A DNA stretch of 64,000 bases, taken from contig JAXMDT010000002.1 in NCBI GenBank assembly GCA_046348685.1, positions 153,335 to 217,334 on the forward strand, given 5' to 3'. Positions 63,563-64,000 of the stretch are shown piece after piece. A program made the position numbers and the translations under genes. The stretch's first letter is position 1, and the number at the start of each line of letters is the position of its first letter. Below the pieces are notes generated by a model. It worked only from the letters and a program-made list of their open reading frames with translations, ran no database searches and had not been told where the DNA came from. This stretch comes from JAXMDT01 sp046348685. Its GTDB lineage: Bacteria > Pseudomonadota > Alphaproteobacteria > Rickettsiales > UBA998.

Positions 63563-64000
63563 ATGAATGCCAAGTCGTCCAAAGATACGGTCGTCATCAA
63601 AAAGTACGCGAATCGTCGTTTGTACAATACGCAAACCAGCATGTACATTACACTGGAAGACGTTTCCAAAATGGTAAAAGAGGGCGTGGATTTCGAAGTG
63701 CGCGATGCGAAGACCAGTGAAGATCTCACCCGTCAGATTCTGACGCAGATTATCGTTGAGCAGGAGCTCAGTGGACAGAACGTACTCTCCGTGAATTTCC
63801 TGAAACGCATTATCAATCTTTATGATGACAATCTTCGCGAATTTGTCCCGCACTATCTGGAGCAGAGCATTGAGGGTTTTGTCGAGAACCAGGAAAAAAT
63901 CCGTCAGTATATGGATGAAACATGGAAGCAGTATAATCCCATGAACCAGCTGGAAGAGTTCGGCCGTCAGAATATGGAAATCCTGTCGCAGACGATGAAG
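63563..64000 (+). CDS. phaR: PHA synthesis regulator PhaR, truncated by window end
   Basis: The first 146 residues are present. VIKKYANRRLYNTQTSMYIT is the conserved PhaR DNA-binding N-terminus; KRIINLYDDNLREFVPHYLE then QSIEGFVENQEKIRQYM belongs to the PHB-accumulation regulatory domain. PhaR represses phasin and PHA genes and binds PHB granules. It is divergent to the phaC cluster, with 180 bp between that may hold its operator; I see no clear palindrome there. The gene continues beyond base 64000. Confidence 0.95.
   Translation, partial: MNAKSSKDTVVIKKYANRRLYNTQTSMYITLEDVSKMVKEGVDFEVRDAKTSEDLTRQILTQIIVEQELSGQNVLSVNFLKRIINLYDDNLREFVPHYLEQSIEGFVENQEKIRQYMDETWKQYNPMNQLEEFGRQNMEILSQTMK

Noticed and set aside
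1..64000. CRISPR array or Cas genes
   Set aside because: No regularly spaced direct repeats and no Cas-like protein were seen.

Overview
The window looks like chromosomal DNA of an alphaproteobacterium that respires nitrate and stores polyhydroxyalkanoate. The basis is a complete narK1K2-GHJI operon of the alpha/beta type, a MoaC-MoaB fusion, PhaR/PhaA/PhaB/PhaC, and an acnA-ccmAB-grxC neighbourhood. I cannot place the order from sequence alone.

Left part (1-13.8 kb). A phage-type lysozyme end is followed by a sensory operon (NO-repair hemerythrin, aerotaxis-type receptor, TauE-like permease), a second PAS protein, moeB, the molybdenum-cofactor operon moaA-moaCB-moeA-moaD-moaE-mobA, a Crp/Fnr regulator, a nitrate-sensing NIT protein and a ubiquinone-type FAD hydroxylase. 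Almost every gene here carries frameshifts, and there are runs of 15 C and 25 T inside genes. The downstream nitrate reductase needs this cofactor and is itself intact. Consensus sequence errors, or a decaying copy with a functional copy elsewhere, are therefore both possible.

Middle (13.8-36.6 kb), mostly intact. It holds pdxH, a second hemerythrin, hemN, narK1-narK2-narGHJI plus a PPIase-like chaperone that lacks its catalytic core, and a cassette of cysteine-rich proteins (small Cys protein, Cys-tailed MarR, DUF2024, CPVC thioredoxin-like). It continues with a porin, nnrS (two frameshifts), a PLP decarboxylase, nrdD (one frameshift), nrdG, a small double-CxxC protein, a probable structured RNA with terminator, and a cytochrome b561. 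Up to eleven TTGAT-N4-ATCAA (FNR/DNR) boxes precede these genes and those of the left part. Together they form one low-oxygen/nitrate/NO regulon: Moco synthesis, nitrate import and reduction, NO protection, oxygen-independent haem synthesis and anaerobic deoxynucleotide synthesis. The region ends at tRNA-Thr(CGT), whose 3' end faces it, as expected for an island boundary.

Right part (36.7-64 kb), ordinary core genes. These are an ATP-grasp ligase / membrane transglutaminase-like / retropepsin-like operon, an APC permease with an odd inserted repeat, two related glycine-zipper proteins with terminators, and a GT-C membrane protein. They are followed by acnA, ccmAB, grxC, a GST, an NDUFA9-like protein, a CDF transporter, an RTX protein, yacG, trhO, a Nudix protein, radC, purEK, a frameshifted pentapeptide-repeat protein, a LOG protein, and a PHA cluster (phaB, phaA, phaC, a small PhaE-like subunit, phaR running off the end).
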